Shown here: positions 8,006 through 16,473 of the stretch, piece by piece | Layout of the letters: each line of letters opens with the position of its first letter | How positions within the stretch are numbered: the first letter of the stretch is position 1 | NCBI GenBank assembly: GCA_020356065.1 | Contig: CP070632.1 | Span: 1,086,973 to 1,144,929 of the forward strand | Source: Nitrospiraceae bacterium | Lineage (GTDB): Bacteria; Nitrospirota; Thermodesulfovibrionia; UBA6902 | Direction: 5' to 3' | Length of the DNA: 57,957 bases | Notes under the pieces: model-generated | What the model was told of the DNA's origin: nothing | The model's input: the letters and a program-made list of their open reading frames with translations, nothing else | Database searches by the model: none | Translations under genes and position numbers: made by a program

Positions 8006-8431
8006 TCAGCACACCTCATCATAAAGTGCTTTGTATATTGATCCAGAAGGAATATATAGATAATATATTTTGTTATAGTTGGTATTCAATATCATTTCAC
8101 CACTCATTTTATAACTGATTATTGATTTTACCCCGACAATATTATCTGCACAATTTATCACCATTGTTGATATCGAATGATCTTCCAATTCAATACTTTC
8201 ATCTTTAGCCGCATATTTTTGAAAAAACTGTTTTACCGAATCTTTATCTTTATAAGTTTGTTTTAGTATTACCTGAATAGTCATTTCAGAAAGATGCTGG
8301 ATGTCATCTAAATCGTAGTAGTATACATAAACACCCCTTGAAGCAAGGTGCTCCCATTGTACGGCATTTGATTTTGCATAAAACAGTAATATTGAGATAA
8401 TAAAAATAACAACAAGAATCACTTTCCTCAT
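8006..8431 (-). CDS. Exported surface-adhesin-E-like small protein
   Basis: ATG 8431 is preceded at 7 bases by GGGGGG and starts a clear signal peptide (MRKVILVVIFIISILLFYA, cut near SNAVQ). The mature ~120-residue protein has the pattern of surface-adhesin protein E: a W-x-x-L start, YYYDLDDI, VILKQTYKDKDSV, then an INCADNIVGVKSIISY-like strand set. The assignment rests on that general pattern and is moderate. It lies ~270 bases downstream of a GEMM riboswitch on the same strand, so its transcription may depend on a cyclic dinucleotide. An in-between short ORF (8600-8650) separates them. Confidence 0.6.
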   Translation of the reverse strand: MRKVILVVIFIISILLFYAKSNAVQWEHLASRGVYVYYYDLDDIQHLSEMTIQVILKQTYKDKDSVKQFFQKYAAKDESIELEDHSISTMVINCADNIVGVKSIISYKMSGEMILNTNYNKIYYLYIPSGSIYKALYDEVC

Positions 8432-8599
8432 ATTTAATCCCCCCTTCATGGATTAACAACTGAACCTGTATAGAAAGTGGTAAATACGGATATTTGTATT
8501 TAAGTCTTCTGCGTACGTAAGCTCATGATAAAAATTGTATGAGAGATAATTAAACACCGGCATAGCTAAAGCTAAAATTAATGACATTGTAACAGCTGC

Positions 8600-8650
8600 T
8601 TATAACAAACCTTCCCATGTTCTTTCTGTTGAAAGAAATTGCATCTTCAT
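8600..8650 (-). other. 16-codon ORF with in-frame continuation, possible decayed gene or leader
   Basis: ATGAAGATGCAATTT... encodes MKMQFLSTERTWEGLL then TAA, with AGGGGTG just upstream. Past the stop the same frame stays open for about 48 more codons, including a hydrophobic MSLILALAMPVF stretch. It is the first ORF after the riboswitch. It may be a true leader peptide, or a small secreted-protein gene broken by a nonsense mutation. Nothing else identifies it. Confidence 0.3.
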
Positions 8651-8698
8651 CACCCCTATTTTACGCAATAAAAAACCTTGCTTACCTTTGTTAACACC

Positions 8699-8776
8699 TT
8701 CCGTAGCTCGGCCATCTTAATCCTCAGACCCGCCGCTTTCCGTCCCCCTCTCACGAAAGGTTTGGCTTTGTCGGGG
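8699..8776 (-). ncRNA. GEMM-I cyclic-dinucleotide riboswitch
   Basis: Read on the minus strand, the RNA has the GEMM-I landmarks in order: GACAAAGC, then AAACC opening the CCUUUC/GAGGGG stem capped by a GUGA (GNRA) tetraloop, GGGACGGAAAGC, the GGGUCU...AGAUGGCC stem, and GAGCUACGG. The GNRA loop at 8751-8754 would dock on the second stem as in known structures. Class I binds c-di-GMP, and the GEMM-Ib variant of Geobacter binds 3',3'-cGAMP. I cannot assign the ligand without an alignment. A T-run follows at about 8668-8673, but no clean terminator stem is visible. A GGDEF-EAL enzyme is encoded 2.3 kb away. Confidence 0.82.
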
Positions 8777-8789
8777 ATATATATGTTTC

Positions 8790-8818
8790 TATTTACTCCT
8801 TTTATGAGTACTTGTCAA
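8790..8818 (-). promoter_or_regulatory. Sigma-70-type promoter of the GEMM riboswitch transcript
   Basis: On the minus strand TTGACA (8813-8818), a 17-base spacer and TAAATA (8790-8795) place a start near 8783, just upstream of the riboswitch. The -35 is perfect and the -10 weak. Confidence 0.55.
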
Positions 8819-8961
8819 TTTAAAATATTTATAGATTCCATAAAGATACGTTATAAATAATATAATCAGATATTTAAAATAATTCGTTGAACATATAGCA
8901 TGCTGGGGTGAACTGTGAAAGTATTGTCTAAGAATTTGTCAAATCGGGTAGCTGGAAACAG

Positions 8962-8970
8962 TGATATAAT
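8962..8970 (+). promoter_or_regulatory. Extended -10 promoter of the LysM lipoprotein gene
   Basis: TGA-TATAAT at 8962-8970 is a perfect TGn extended -10, 47 bases before the ATG at 9017. No good -35 is seen, as is usual for this class. Confidence 0.5.
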
Positions 8971-9016
8971 TTAAATAAGGACTTCAGTATCCTTAAAAAT
9001 AGAAAAGAGAAAAGTC

Positions 9017-9358
9017 ATGAAGATATGTGTATTATTCTTTTCAATTCTTATCTCAGGAATATTAGTTCTTGGAATTTCTGGTTGTACCAAAGAGGAGGAA
9101 GAGGATCTAACAGACTGGTCAATACCAAGATTTGAAAAGGAGGTTGTTGTCACTGAAGAAGCCGAAATGCCTGAAGAAAAATATTTGGTTAAAAAAGGTG
9201 ATAGTATCTCTGCAATCGCTAAACTACATGGTGTATCAGCTCAACGATTAGCTGAGGCGAATAATCTGGAACTGGAAGGATCAAAATCAATTATTTATCC
9301 TGGACAAAAACTGATTATTCCTGATGTTAATAAAAAAGTTTATTACTATAAGAAATAA
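9017..9358 (+). CDS. Small LysM-domain lipoprotein
   Basis: The 113-aa product begins with a lipoprotein signal peptide ending LGISGC-T. A charged linker rich in Glu follows. Residues ~60-107 are one LysM domain: YLVKKGDSISAIAKLHGVSAQRLAEANNL...IYPGQKLIIP, with the expected GDS, I..N and PGQ.L.IP features. LysM binds peptidoglycan, so the protein probably ties the membrane to the cell wall. It stands alone, with its own extended -10 promoter and a terminator at 9373-9396. Confidence 0.85.
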   Translation: MKICVLFFSILISGILVLGISGCTKEEEEDLTDWSIPRFEKEVVVTEEAEMPEEKYLVKKGDSISAIAKLHGVSAQRLAEANNLELEGSKSIIYPGQKLIIPDVNKKVYYYKK

Positions 9359-9372
9359 TGAAAAAGGGGAAA

Positions 9373-9396
9373 GGCAGTCAGGGGGGGCTGACTGCC
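9373..9396 (+). terminator. Hairpin terminator after the LysM lipoprotein gene
   Basis: GGCAGTCAG (9373-9381) and CTGACTGCC (9388-9396) make a perfect 9-bp stem with a GGGGGG loop, 14 bases past the stop. There is no T-run, so it may act as an RNA-end protector. A second stem, GAAAGGTTCGC / GCGAACTTTC (about 9410-9431), follows directly. Confidence 0.55.
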
Positions 9397-9765
9397 CTGG
9401 GGGTAAATTGAAAGGTTCGCTTAGGCGAACTTTCATATGTTGACATGCAAAATAAATACCATGAAAATACACGACGCTCTTTTTCTTTTTTAATAAGCAC
9501 TTATATCAGAATATAAAAAAAACAATGGCTGTGCGTTGTCTTAAAAAGTACCGTCAAATGTATGTTTTTTGAAACAGTGCCTATGGTTATTTATGATTGT
9601 AACCTTCAATGTTCTCTGATAATATGGCTTATTTATTATATAGATTTATATTGAAAAAACAGATTCAGTCAGGATCACTGACAAAAATTATTTCTTCATA
9701 ATAATAGGCGTTATAGATTTTATGTTTTAGTTAAACAGTAATGATAGTTCTGAAAGGGTAATAAC
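9397..9765. other. Intergenic region between convergent genes
   Basis: Apart from the second hairpin near 9410-9431, this is AT-rich sequence with no credible gene. A weak GTCAG/CTGAC stem followed by a T-run on the minus strand (about 9658-9690) could end the VKOR transcript. Confidence 0.45.
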
Positions 9766-10713
9766 TTACTTTGTTCCCTCATGTACATACCCCGAAAGCG
9801 TGGCAAGACGGTCAGGCTCGAGTATTTCCACGTACCTTTTGCCTTTAATGATCCAGGTGGGATATGACTTGATTTTTTCCCTTATGCAGACCGGTGCCTT
9901 TGGTCCGCTGCGACCCTGTGGAGAGCACTCGATATAGGGAAGTCTGTCAGCTGATGCCCCGAACAGATCCTTCTGTTCCATGCATGCCGGTCACCAGAAC
10001 GCACCGTAAATAAAGGCCTGATCCTGCGTAAGATGTTCAGCCAGTCCCCTGAGAAAGGGGTCTTCAGGTCCGGCCATGGGATCAAATACGCCGCTGTAAT
10101 GCAGGTGCATTCCACCAACGATAATGGCTGTTATGATTACTGTCTGACGGGCGAAGGAGGTATAATTAAATTTTGGCAGTTCCTTTGGCCGCTGATATGT
10201 TATCACGCCGAAGATAACAGTCATGATAGTAAATGATGCGATGCACCAGGCACAGGCTGCCTGAATCACGACCACCGAGATTGTTATGAGATAGATACTG
10301 TAGCCCAGGCCAACCATGGAGACTGTCCATCCTGATTTCCAGTGTGTCCCTGGATTGCGAACTTTGATTCCTACGTAGCACAGTGCAGCGTATGTCAGGA
10401 AACCCCAGAAAGCAGTGGGCAGGCCGAGAAAGGTCCCCCATCTGCTCTGCTGAACAATGTCGCAGGAACTTCCTTCATCGCACAGTAACGGCGCTCTGTC
10501 CAGCCAGCCGGTGAGAGCCAGATAAGCGGTCAGTATCATACCAGCTGTCGCCAGTCCCGTGAGGGGCCAGTTTGGTTTTTCCATCAACTTAAGCGCCGGC
10601 TGTTTCTTCTTTTTTTTCTTTTTTGGCTCTTTCGGCTGTTCCTGAATCAGGGGTTCTTTTAAAGATGACTGTGTCTGCTGTGCAGCTCCCCTGCGTTTCT
10701 TTTTCTTGCCCAT
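9766..10713 (-). CDS. VKOR-thioredoxin fusion, probable selenoprotein (TGA at 9991-9993 read as Sec)
   Basis: Read through the in-frame TGA, the product has 315 residues. Residues 1-45 are a Lys-rich cytoplasmic tail. Residues ~50-190 are a VKOR domain: several membrane helices, the loop pair Cys...SSC-D, a conserved Ser/Gly-x-x-x-G turn and the CAWC active site. A further helix leads to a periplasmic thioredoxin-like domain. Its active site is IYGAFW-[TGA]-PAC-MEQKDLFG; bacterial VKOR-Trx fusions have W-C-P-x-C here, so TGA replaces exactly the nucleophilic Cys. The downstream part keeps YIEC, the cis-Pro SYPTW and LSGY, and is clearly still under selection. A SECIS-like hairpin follows the TGA. 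The protein should drive disulfide formation in exported proteins. Alternatives are a recent nonsense mutation or a sequencing error. Confidence 0.8.
9961..9978 (-). promoter_or_regulatory. SECIS-like hairpin downstream of the TGA codon
   Basis: Twelve bases after the TGA the message folds as GAACAGA-AGGA-UCUGUUC: 7 bp, perfect, with a 4-base loop whose second base is G. Bacterial SECIS elements are short stems at this distance from UGA with a G among the first loop bases; E. coli fdhF has 11 bases before a similar stem. The hairpin lies inside coding sequence and does not disturb the thioredoxin frame. Confidence 0.7.
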
Positions 10714-11049
10714 AAAATTATCTTACCAGCTTTATATTAAGTGACTTCTTACACCCAGCGAAATCATGGTTAACCCATGAATCATTCTAACACAATTTCT
10801 AATATTGTCCACGTTGCGTTAGTTCGTCATACTCAAAGATCTTTAAAAAATCGGAGATCTTTTGAAGCAGAAAGAAAAAACGGGAAAATACATAGTCATC
10901 TTCTCTTTTACCTGCAATACGTGACAGGTACATTAATATGAGTAACGCAGCTTAAGCGTAATCATATTTATTCCGTATATCTATATGTATTCTTTCACGG
11001 ATAACAGGTTTAGCCTGATGCCTCAATCATGGGGCGCATTGAATAAGTC
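10714..11049. other. Divergent intergenic region with two imperfect palindromes
   Basis: 336 bp between the VKOR gene and the GGDEF-EAL gene. I see CATGGTTAACCCATG (an imperfect dyad near 10765) and AAGATCT...AGATCTT (near 10840-10870). No GG-N10-GC promoter on either strand and no convincing ORF. Confidence 0.45.
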
Positions 11050-13284
11050 ATGAAAAACAATAAGCTCATACAACACATATTTATTATTTCACTGGTAATA
11101 TCCGTTATTTTTCCGCTTGTAAATATTTATTTTATTTTTCCGTCATTTAAAGATCTTTTAATTAACAATGCTGAAGATGAAGCGCTAAGAATAGGCAATC
11201 ACATGTCAGGCATGCTGCTTAAAAAAAACAGAGAACTCACGCATGCAAATGTTACCAGCACGTTGTCCCTCGACAAATATCAGTTGCTGCTCCATGATTT
11301 TCAGTTAATGAAGCTCAAAATATTCAGTCCTTCAGGTGAAATTCTCTATTCCACTAACCCCGATGAAATAGGGGATATAAACGTTTACAGCTATTTCCAT
11401 GAGCACGTGGCACGTGGCAAAACGTATACAAAAGTAGTGAAAAAGGACTCCGAATCTCTCGAGGGCCAAAAGGTTGTGGTGGATGTTGTGGAAACGTATG
11501 TGCCGATCATCAAGGGCAATAAATTTTATGGCGCCTTTGAAATATATTATGATTTATCCTCTAGAAACAGGGAACTTAATGACTTTATTGTTATTTCTTC
11601 GATTGTAACTCTTATCCTGATATTCGGGTATCTTGTAACGCTCATATACGTAATTTTACGTTCGGATAAAAGAAATAGCGAAATACTTTTGGAACATCTG
11701 CCCCGGCGTCTCAGTTCTCCATTTTATTCCATATTACTGATTATCATATCATTATTTGTCACGGAAACCATCGTGATGCTGGTTATTTCTGCTCTTCCGT
11801 CTCTTTCCGTAATTACCAGGGCAGTATTTGATTCAACGTTACTTGTAGTTCTTGTTTCACCCTTGCTGTATTATTTCATGCTCAGGCCGCTGCTTGTGCA
11901 TATTACTGAACTTGTCCGTGCAAAGCAACGCATATCTCATATGTCACTCTATGATGATTTAACAAATCTTCCGAATCGCACCCTCTTCGGTGACCGTCTG
12001 CAACAGGCAGTCTTGCATGCGGAACGTTATAAGCGAAAGCTTGCAGTATTGTTTCTTGATCTTGACAATTTCAAACGCTTAAATGACATCTTTGAACATC
12101 GCGGAGGAGACCTCATTTTACGGGAAATAGCTGACCGGCTGAGCTCCAATTTGCGATCGTCCGACGCTATGGCCCGAATGAATAAGGAGGAAGTCTCGAG
12201 CATGGTAGCACGGTTGGGCGGAGATGAATTCAGTATTCTGCTGACTGAGGTACAGACCAAACAGGATGTAATCCAGGCAGCAGGACGAGTTAAGAATATA
12301 TTGTCGGAACCCGTGATGATTAATGATCAAGAGGTCTTTATCACTAGCAGTATCGGAATCGCTACCTATCCCGGTGATGGGCAGGATGCGGACAGTCTTC
12401 TCACGAATGCCCATTCAGCAACGTATTACTTAAAAAATCATGGAAGAAATAATTTCCAGTTTTATGAAGACTCAATGAATGAAACAGCCTTTCACCTCCT
12501 CATTCTGGAAAATGACCTGCATAAGGCTCTCAATAATGAGGAATTTATTCTCTATTACCAGCCCCGGATGGACATTCTTACAGGAAACATTGCATCACTG
12601 GAAGCACTTATACGCATGATTAAGCCGGACAGGGGTATCATTCCTCCCATGGAGTTTATCCCCCTGGCCGAGGAGTCCGGCCTGATTGTTCCGATCGGAG
12701 AATGGATCATGAGGAATGCCTGTCAGATGAGGAAATCATGGCAATACTCCGGACTTATTGATACCAGTATTTCTGTAAACATTTCCGGATATCAGTTTCA
12801 GCGGCAGGATTTTATCAGTACCATTGCCCGTATTCTGGAGGAAACGGGTCTTGATCCGTCACTACTGGAGCTGGAGATTACTGAAACCGTTATGATGCAA
12901 GACGGGAGAGAATCGCTCACCATATTACACCAGCTGAAAGACATGGGCGTGTGTCTTGCCATGGATGATTTCGGGACCGGCTACTCGTCATTCAGTTACC
13001 TGAAAAGCTTTCCACTGGACACGATTAAAATCGACAGATCCTTTATCAGAGACGTTACCACAAACAAGGACACAGCGGCCATTGTAGAGGCAATTGTAGC
13101 CATGGCTCTCAGGCTGGATTTACGAATTGTTGCCGAAGGGGTTGAAACCGGGGAGCAGCTAACGTTTCTGAAAGATCAGGGATGCCATGAAATTCAGGGG
13201 TTTTTCATCACCCCTCCTTTACCAGCTGATGCAATATATCCCTTTATTATGGAGACATCAAACAGAGCTCACGTCATCTCCTAG
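11050..13284 (+). CDS. Membrane GGDEF-EAL cyclic-di-GMP enzyme with periplasmic sensor
   Basis: The 744-aa protein has a membrane helix (residues ~10-30), a periplasmic Cache-like domain (~35-185, with IFSPSGEILYSTNP), then helices near 178-200 and 222-280. The GGDEF domain runs from ~295 (LYDDLTNLPNRTLF) and has an intact LGGDEF at 389-394. No RxxD inhibitory site precedes it. The EAL domain starts near 490, with EAL at 518-520. All usual metal and catalytic positions appear (NIS, EITE, DDFGTG, KIDRSF, AEGVE, QGFF), so both synthesis and hydrolysis of c-di-GMP are possible. It could feed the GEMM riboswitch at 8.7 kb. It stands alone. Confidence 0.9.
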   Translation: MKNNKLIQHIFIISLVISVIFPLVNIYFIFPSFKDLLINNAEDEALRIGNHMSGMLLKKNRELTHANVTSTLSLDKYQLLLHDFQLMKLKIFSPSGEILYSTNPDEIGDINVYSYFHEHVARGKTYTKVVKKDSESLEGQKVVVDVVETYVPIIKGNKFYGAFEIYYDLSSRNRELNDFIVISSIVTLILIFGYLVTLIYVILRSDKRNSEILLEHLPRRLSSPFYSILLIIISLFVTETIVMLVISALPSLSVITRAVFDSTLLVVLVSPLLYYFMLRPLLVHITELVRAKQRISHMSLYDDLTNLPNRTLFGDRLQQAVLHAERYKRKLAVLFLDLDNFKRLNDIFEHRGGDLILREIADRLSSNLRSSDAMARMNKEEVSSMVARLGGDEFSILLTEVQTKQDVIQAAGRVKNILSEPVMINDQEVFITSSIGIATYPGDGQDADSLLTNAHSATYYLKNHGRNNFQFYEDSMNETAFHLLILENDLHKALNNEEFILYYQPRMDILTGNIASLEALIRMIKPDRGIIPPMEFIPLAEESGLIVPIGEWIMRNACQMRKSWQYSGLIDTSISVNISGYQFQRQDFISTIARILEETGLDPSLLELEITETVMMQDGRESLTILHQLKDMGVCLAMDDFGTGYSSFSYLKSFPLDTIKIDRSFIRDVTTNKDTAAIVEAIVAMALRLDLRIVAEGVETGEQLTFLKDQGCHEIQGFFITPPLPADAIYPFIMETSNRAHVIS

Positions 13285-13603
13285 CTCGAGAGTGCATGGT
13301 GTCAGACGATCATGCGAACAATCATATACTCAGACATTAATACATATGATTTATCTCAAATGCTGATAAAATACATATAAACATATATCGAAATTATCAG
13401 GCATAATACGGTTATTGACATATTCCATGGCCTGAGTATTATAGTATAAACTGTAAACTGCATATGACAAGGCAATTCAGCATATCATAATCTATTTTAA
13501 CGCGTGAAAATTGGATGTGCATTTTATGAAGACACATGTATGTGAACGGTGATAGGATAAACTGAATATTCCTTTTTGATATACAGGGATTACAAATATT
13601 GAT
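13285..13603. other. Intergenic region before the VanZ-like gene
   Basis: 319 bp of AT-rich sequence with no gene. The only signal I can support is the sigma-70-type promoter at 13415-13442, which would leave an untranslated leader of about 150 bases. Confidence 0.5.
13415..13442 (+). promoter_or_regulatory. Sigma-70-type promoter of the VanZ-like gene
   Basis: TTGACA (13415-13420), a 16-base spacer and TATTAT (13437-13442). The -35 is perfect and the -10 has five of six matches. Confidence 0.5.
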
Positions 13604-13981
13604 ATGAACAGTAAACATGATATAAATATCAGAAATGCCATAATCTGCTGGTTTATCACCTTCGGGTATATGGGAATAATCTTTTTCCTGTCATCACAGC
13701 ATAGCTTCCATTTGCATGGATTACCTGAGAATGCTGACAAGGTGGTCCACACATTCATATATATACCGCTGGCTTTCATGATTTATCTTTCACTGAACAG
13801 AAGCGGCCTTAAAAAGTCGCTGTTTGCTGTAGCGTTTATATTTGCAGGAATATACGGCATTACTGACGAGTTTCACCAGTATTTTGTATCGGGCCGGTAC
13901 GCATCTGCGGGGGATGTTGTTGCGGATTTCCTGGGAGCTCTCGTGGGAAGTACAGGGGCAAAATATTTTATTAAATCATAG
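13604..13981 (+). CDS. VanZ-like small membrane protein
   Basis: The 125-aa product has four predicted membrane helices. The VanZ-like signature is clear: FFLSSQ after helix 1, DKVVHTFIYIPLAFM at helix 2, GITDEFHQYFVSGRYASAGDVVADFLGALVG before the last helix. VanZ is named for low-level teicoplanin resistance, but most chromosomal homologues have no known role. It is convergent with the 20-haem cytochrome gene, whose stop lies 17 bp away. No functional link to its neighbours is evident. Confidence 0.85.
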   Translation: MNSKHDINIRNAIICWFITFGYMGIIFFLSSQHSFHLHGLPENADKVVHTFIYIPLAFMIYLSLNRSGLKKSLFAVAFIFAGIYGITDEFHQYFVSGRYASAGDVVADFLGALVGSTGAKYFIKS

Positions 13982-13998
13982 ATATTAACTGAGTATAA

Positions 13999-16470
13999 TT
14001 ACCGTGCATGATCGGGAACTATTATATTTTTGGTCTTCTCAACTCTCTCTTCAACATCATGATAATATTTAAACCTGAACAGTGCATCAAGACCATGACA
14101 GTCGATGCATAAAAGGCTGTAGGTCTGCATCCTCAGGAAACTGTTTGTTGCATTGCCTTCAACATTTTTCCCGGGGCCTGTTGTCTTGAATTTCGGATCC
14201 CATTGATGCACGTTATGACATGAAGGACATGAGATATTTCCCACAGTCAGATACTCCCCTGAACTGTCATTATAGATCGGAAAATAGTTGGGTGTATGCT
14301 TGATATCCCGACCAATATTATTAATCAGTTGATCATCAGGATGGGAGGCGATGACCGGTACCTTGTCTTTTGCGGAACCATCTCCGGCATGACAATAATT
14401 GCACATTTTATCCATCAAGGATGGACCGTCACCAAAGCCCAGCGCCCACAGCCTGGTTTTATTCTTGCTGTTATGGACATTATGGCACACACCACAGGTG
14501 CCTGCTTCCGCAGCCGTCAGTCCGAATGATTCAGATATCGTCATATCATGGTCAGTCATTTCCACATAGGATTCATCTTTGTGGCAGTTTCCGCACAGCC
14601 GTGGACTGGGAAAGTTGCTCATCCTGAGAAAACTGTTTCTAACATTGCCCTCTATCTTGATGTGTTCGCCGTTCATAATATTATCAGCTGACCATGTATG
14701 CGGATCATGACAGGTCTCACAAGTCATTAATCCATTATCATCAAGATGACCCTTGTTATCGAACAGGGGCAGGGTAGTGGTCAATCCTGATTCAGTGAGG
14801 GATATGTTGACAGGATGTGAATAGTCCTTCACAATTTTTTCTTTTGCCATTCCCTGTTCATTGTGGCAGGCTATACACAGGTCCTGTACCACATTGCCGC
14901 TTTCAGATACTGTTTTTCTGGCCCAGAGATATCCCTGTTGTCCGCCGTGTACAAGATGGCACACGCCGCAGATCCCTGACTCGGCAGGGGTTTGATCGAG
15001 AGCATTTTTTTCTTCAGGAGCGACTTTTGCAATATCATGCTTTGAATTCTCTATGAAAAACTTATTGCTATGGCATTCTTTACAGATGTCAGGCGCCGGC
15101 CTTCTAAGAAAAGAGGTGAGGCTGTTCCCTTTCACGTTCTCACTTATCTCGCCCTTTTCTGAATCAGATCTCCAGCGGTGCGGATCATGGCATGTTGTGC
15201 ATGTCACATTACCGTCACGGTCCTGTATCCCGTACTTATTGAAAAGCGGCAGTGTGAATGTGCTTTCATCCATGCTTGAAGTTGCGAGGTTGAGTTTGTG
15301 ATCACCGTTATTAAAGGGATTAATGCCAAGAGGATGCCTGTAATCAACAGGGACTGCTTTTTCAGCAATATTCCCTTTTGTATGACAGCTCAGACACAGA
15401 CGTGTGATAAAATCTTCCCCTTTACCTGACGTTCTGGCTTCTTTATGCGGAAGGTGGCAGGGGGAGCATATGCCGGTTTCAGCAACGGTCTTTCCTTCAA
15501 GGTTTTTTTCCTCAGGTGCTGAGTGAGTCAGGTTGTGCTTGGTATCGGCAAGGTAGTTCTTGTTCTTATGGCATGTAAGGCAGAGCGTTGACTTCTCATC
15601 CTTCATGATCAAAAGGAGCCTTTTCTCTATATTGTTATTGTGCACCTTGTGGCATGTCTGGCATATAATCTCACCCTGCCATCCGAGCTTTGCCCCTCTG
15701 TCAATAACCTCTTCAGGGATGGTGACGTTAACAGGCTTGACATTTACCACATGCTGGTGGTTTCTCTTCCCTTCAGCATCAAAGATCTTCTTGTTGGCAT
15801 GGCATTCAAGGCACAGACCCGAGTTTCTAGCGCTTTCTATGAGGAAACTCTCATTGGGTGATCCGTGCACTGTATGGCATGTCTCACATATAATTTCATT
15901 CTTGCCGTCTCCCTTGCGGCCGCCATGGGTCATTATCGTTTCAGAAATCTCTTTTTCAGACGTGCCGACAGGATGGTTTCCTTTATCTACCCCACCGGTT
16001 TGATCAGTGTGGCACATTTTGCACATTGAGGAATTATTATTTGATGCCCTTATAAAGATCGTTTTTTCAATTCCCATCTCACTCGGAACGCCGTGGGCTG
16101 TATGACAGGTTGCACACTGCATATTCCCTTTTTCATCCAGTGGAAAGATCTTTGGTATGTTCATATGCTCGGGAGGCGGCTTGTCCGTATTGTGGTGCTT
16201 GTCATTGTAGACCTTTGCCCGTGAGTCAACAACACTGCCGTCATGGCAGGTAAAGCACATGTCTACTGATGCCACTACTTTCTCCTGCTGATAGGGAACG
16301 AGGTCTGAACCACGACCGTCCAGGTAAAAGGTATCTATCCATCGGTAATGACAGATGGCACATTCCTTGGCAGAATCAGGATTTCTCGGTGCTTCAACAA
16401 CAGCGTATGTCACAGCGTTCGGAAGTACTGAACACATTATTGATAAAAACAGGAATACGTTTCTTCTCAT
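13999..16470 (-). CDS. 20-haem periplasmic cytochrome c (module B, OmcQ-like)
   Basis: The 823-aa exported protein (signal peptide cut near TYA) carries 20 CXXCH motifs by my count, spaced through the whole length. Many occur as paired CHxxH/CHxP blocks of ~70 residues (for example TCTTCHDPH ... SFLRRP ... ICKECHSN ... ICGVCHLVH), showing growth by internal repetition. The N-terminus KECAICHYRWIDTF and the C-terminus LCIDCHGLDALFRFKYYHD match the 18-haem paralogue at 20501-22762, so the two differ by about one two-haem unit. Role by context: a periplasmic electron wire or store for the membrane b/c complex encoded upstream. Last gene of its module, 3 bp after the NHL gene. Confidence 0.9.
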   Translation of the reverse strand: MRRNVFLFLSIMCSVLPNAVTYAVVEAPRNPDSAKECAICHYRWIDTFYLDGRGSDLVPYQQEKVVASVDMCFTCHDGSVVDSRAKVYNDKHHNTDKPPPEHMNIPKIFPLDEKGNMQCATCHTAHGVPSEMGIEKTIFIRASNNNSSMCKMCHTDQTGGVDKGNHPVGTSEKEISETIMTHGGRKGDGKNEIICETCHTVHGSPNESFLIESARNSGLCLECHANKKIFDAEGKRNHQHVVNVKPVNVTIPEEVIDRGAKLGWQGEIICQTCHKVHNNNIEKRLLLIMKDEKSTLCLTCHKNKNYLADTKHNLTHSAPEEKNLEGKTVAETGICSPCHLPHKEARTSGKGEDFITRLCLSCHTKGNIAEKAVPVDYRHPLGINPFNNGDHKLNLATSSMDESTFTLPLFNKYGIQDRDGNVTCTTCHDPHRWRSDSEKGEISENVKGNSLTSFLRRPAPDICKECHSNKFFIENSKHDIAKVAPEEKNALDQTPAESGICGVCHLVHGGQQGYLWARKTVSESGNVVQDLCIACHNEQGMAKEKIVKDYSHPVNISLTESGLTTTLPLFDNKGHLDDNGLMTCETCHDPHTWSADNIMNGEHIKIEGNVRNSFLRMSNFPSPRLCGNCHKDESYVEMTDHDMTISESFGLTAAEAGTCGVCHNVHNSKNKTRLWALGFGDGPSLMDKMCNYCHAGDGSAKDKVPVIASHPDDQLINNIGRDIKHTPNYFPIYNDSSGEYLTVGNISCPSCHNVHQWDPKFKTTGPGKNVEGNATNSFLRMQTYSLLCIDCHGLDALFRFKYYHDVEERVEKTKNIIVPDHAR

Positions 16471-16473
16471 GGC

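Larger units (their letters stand above)
8432..9016. other. Intergenic region with riboswitch, short decayed ORF and two promoters
   Basis: 585 bp without a standard gene. The minus strand carries a sigma-70-type promoter (8790-8818), a GEMM riboswitch (8699-8776) and a 16-codon ORF (8600-8650), all pointing to the adhesin-E-like gene. The plus strand carries an extended -10 promoter (8962-8970) for the LysM lipoprotein. Confidence 0.65.

Noticed and set aside
8590-8620. Minus-strand GG-N10-GC near the short ORF
   Set aside because: Only the GG and GC match; the remaining sigma-54 positions do not, and it lies inside the candidate ORF.
8678-8860. 60-codon plus-strand frame
   Set aside because: It lies over the GEMM riboswitch and its promoter on the other strand and has no ribosome-binding site or recognisable domain.
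9766-9981. Separate 71-aa gene starting at ATG 9981 downstream of a VKOR gene ending at the TGA
   Set aside because: The ATG is an internal Met of the thioredoxin domain (PACMEQ), no ribosome site precedes it, and splitting would cut through the active site. Read-through as Sec is the simpler reading.
15560-16003. 147-codon plus-strand frame opposite the 20-haem cytochrome gene
   Set aside because: A mirror of repeated CXXCH codons on the other strand; its translation is His/Trp-rich with no domain.
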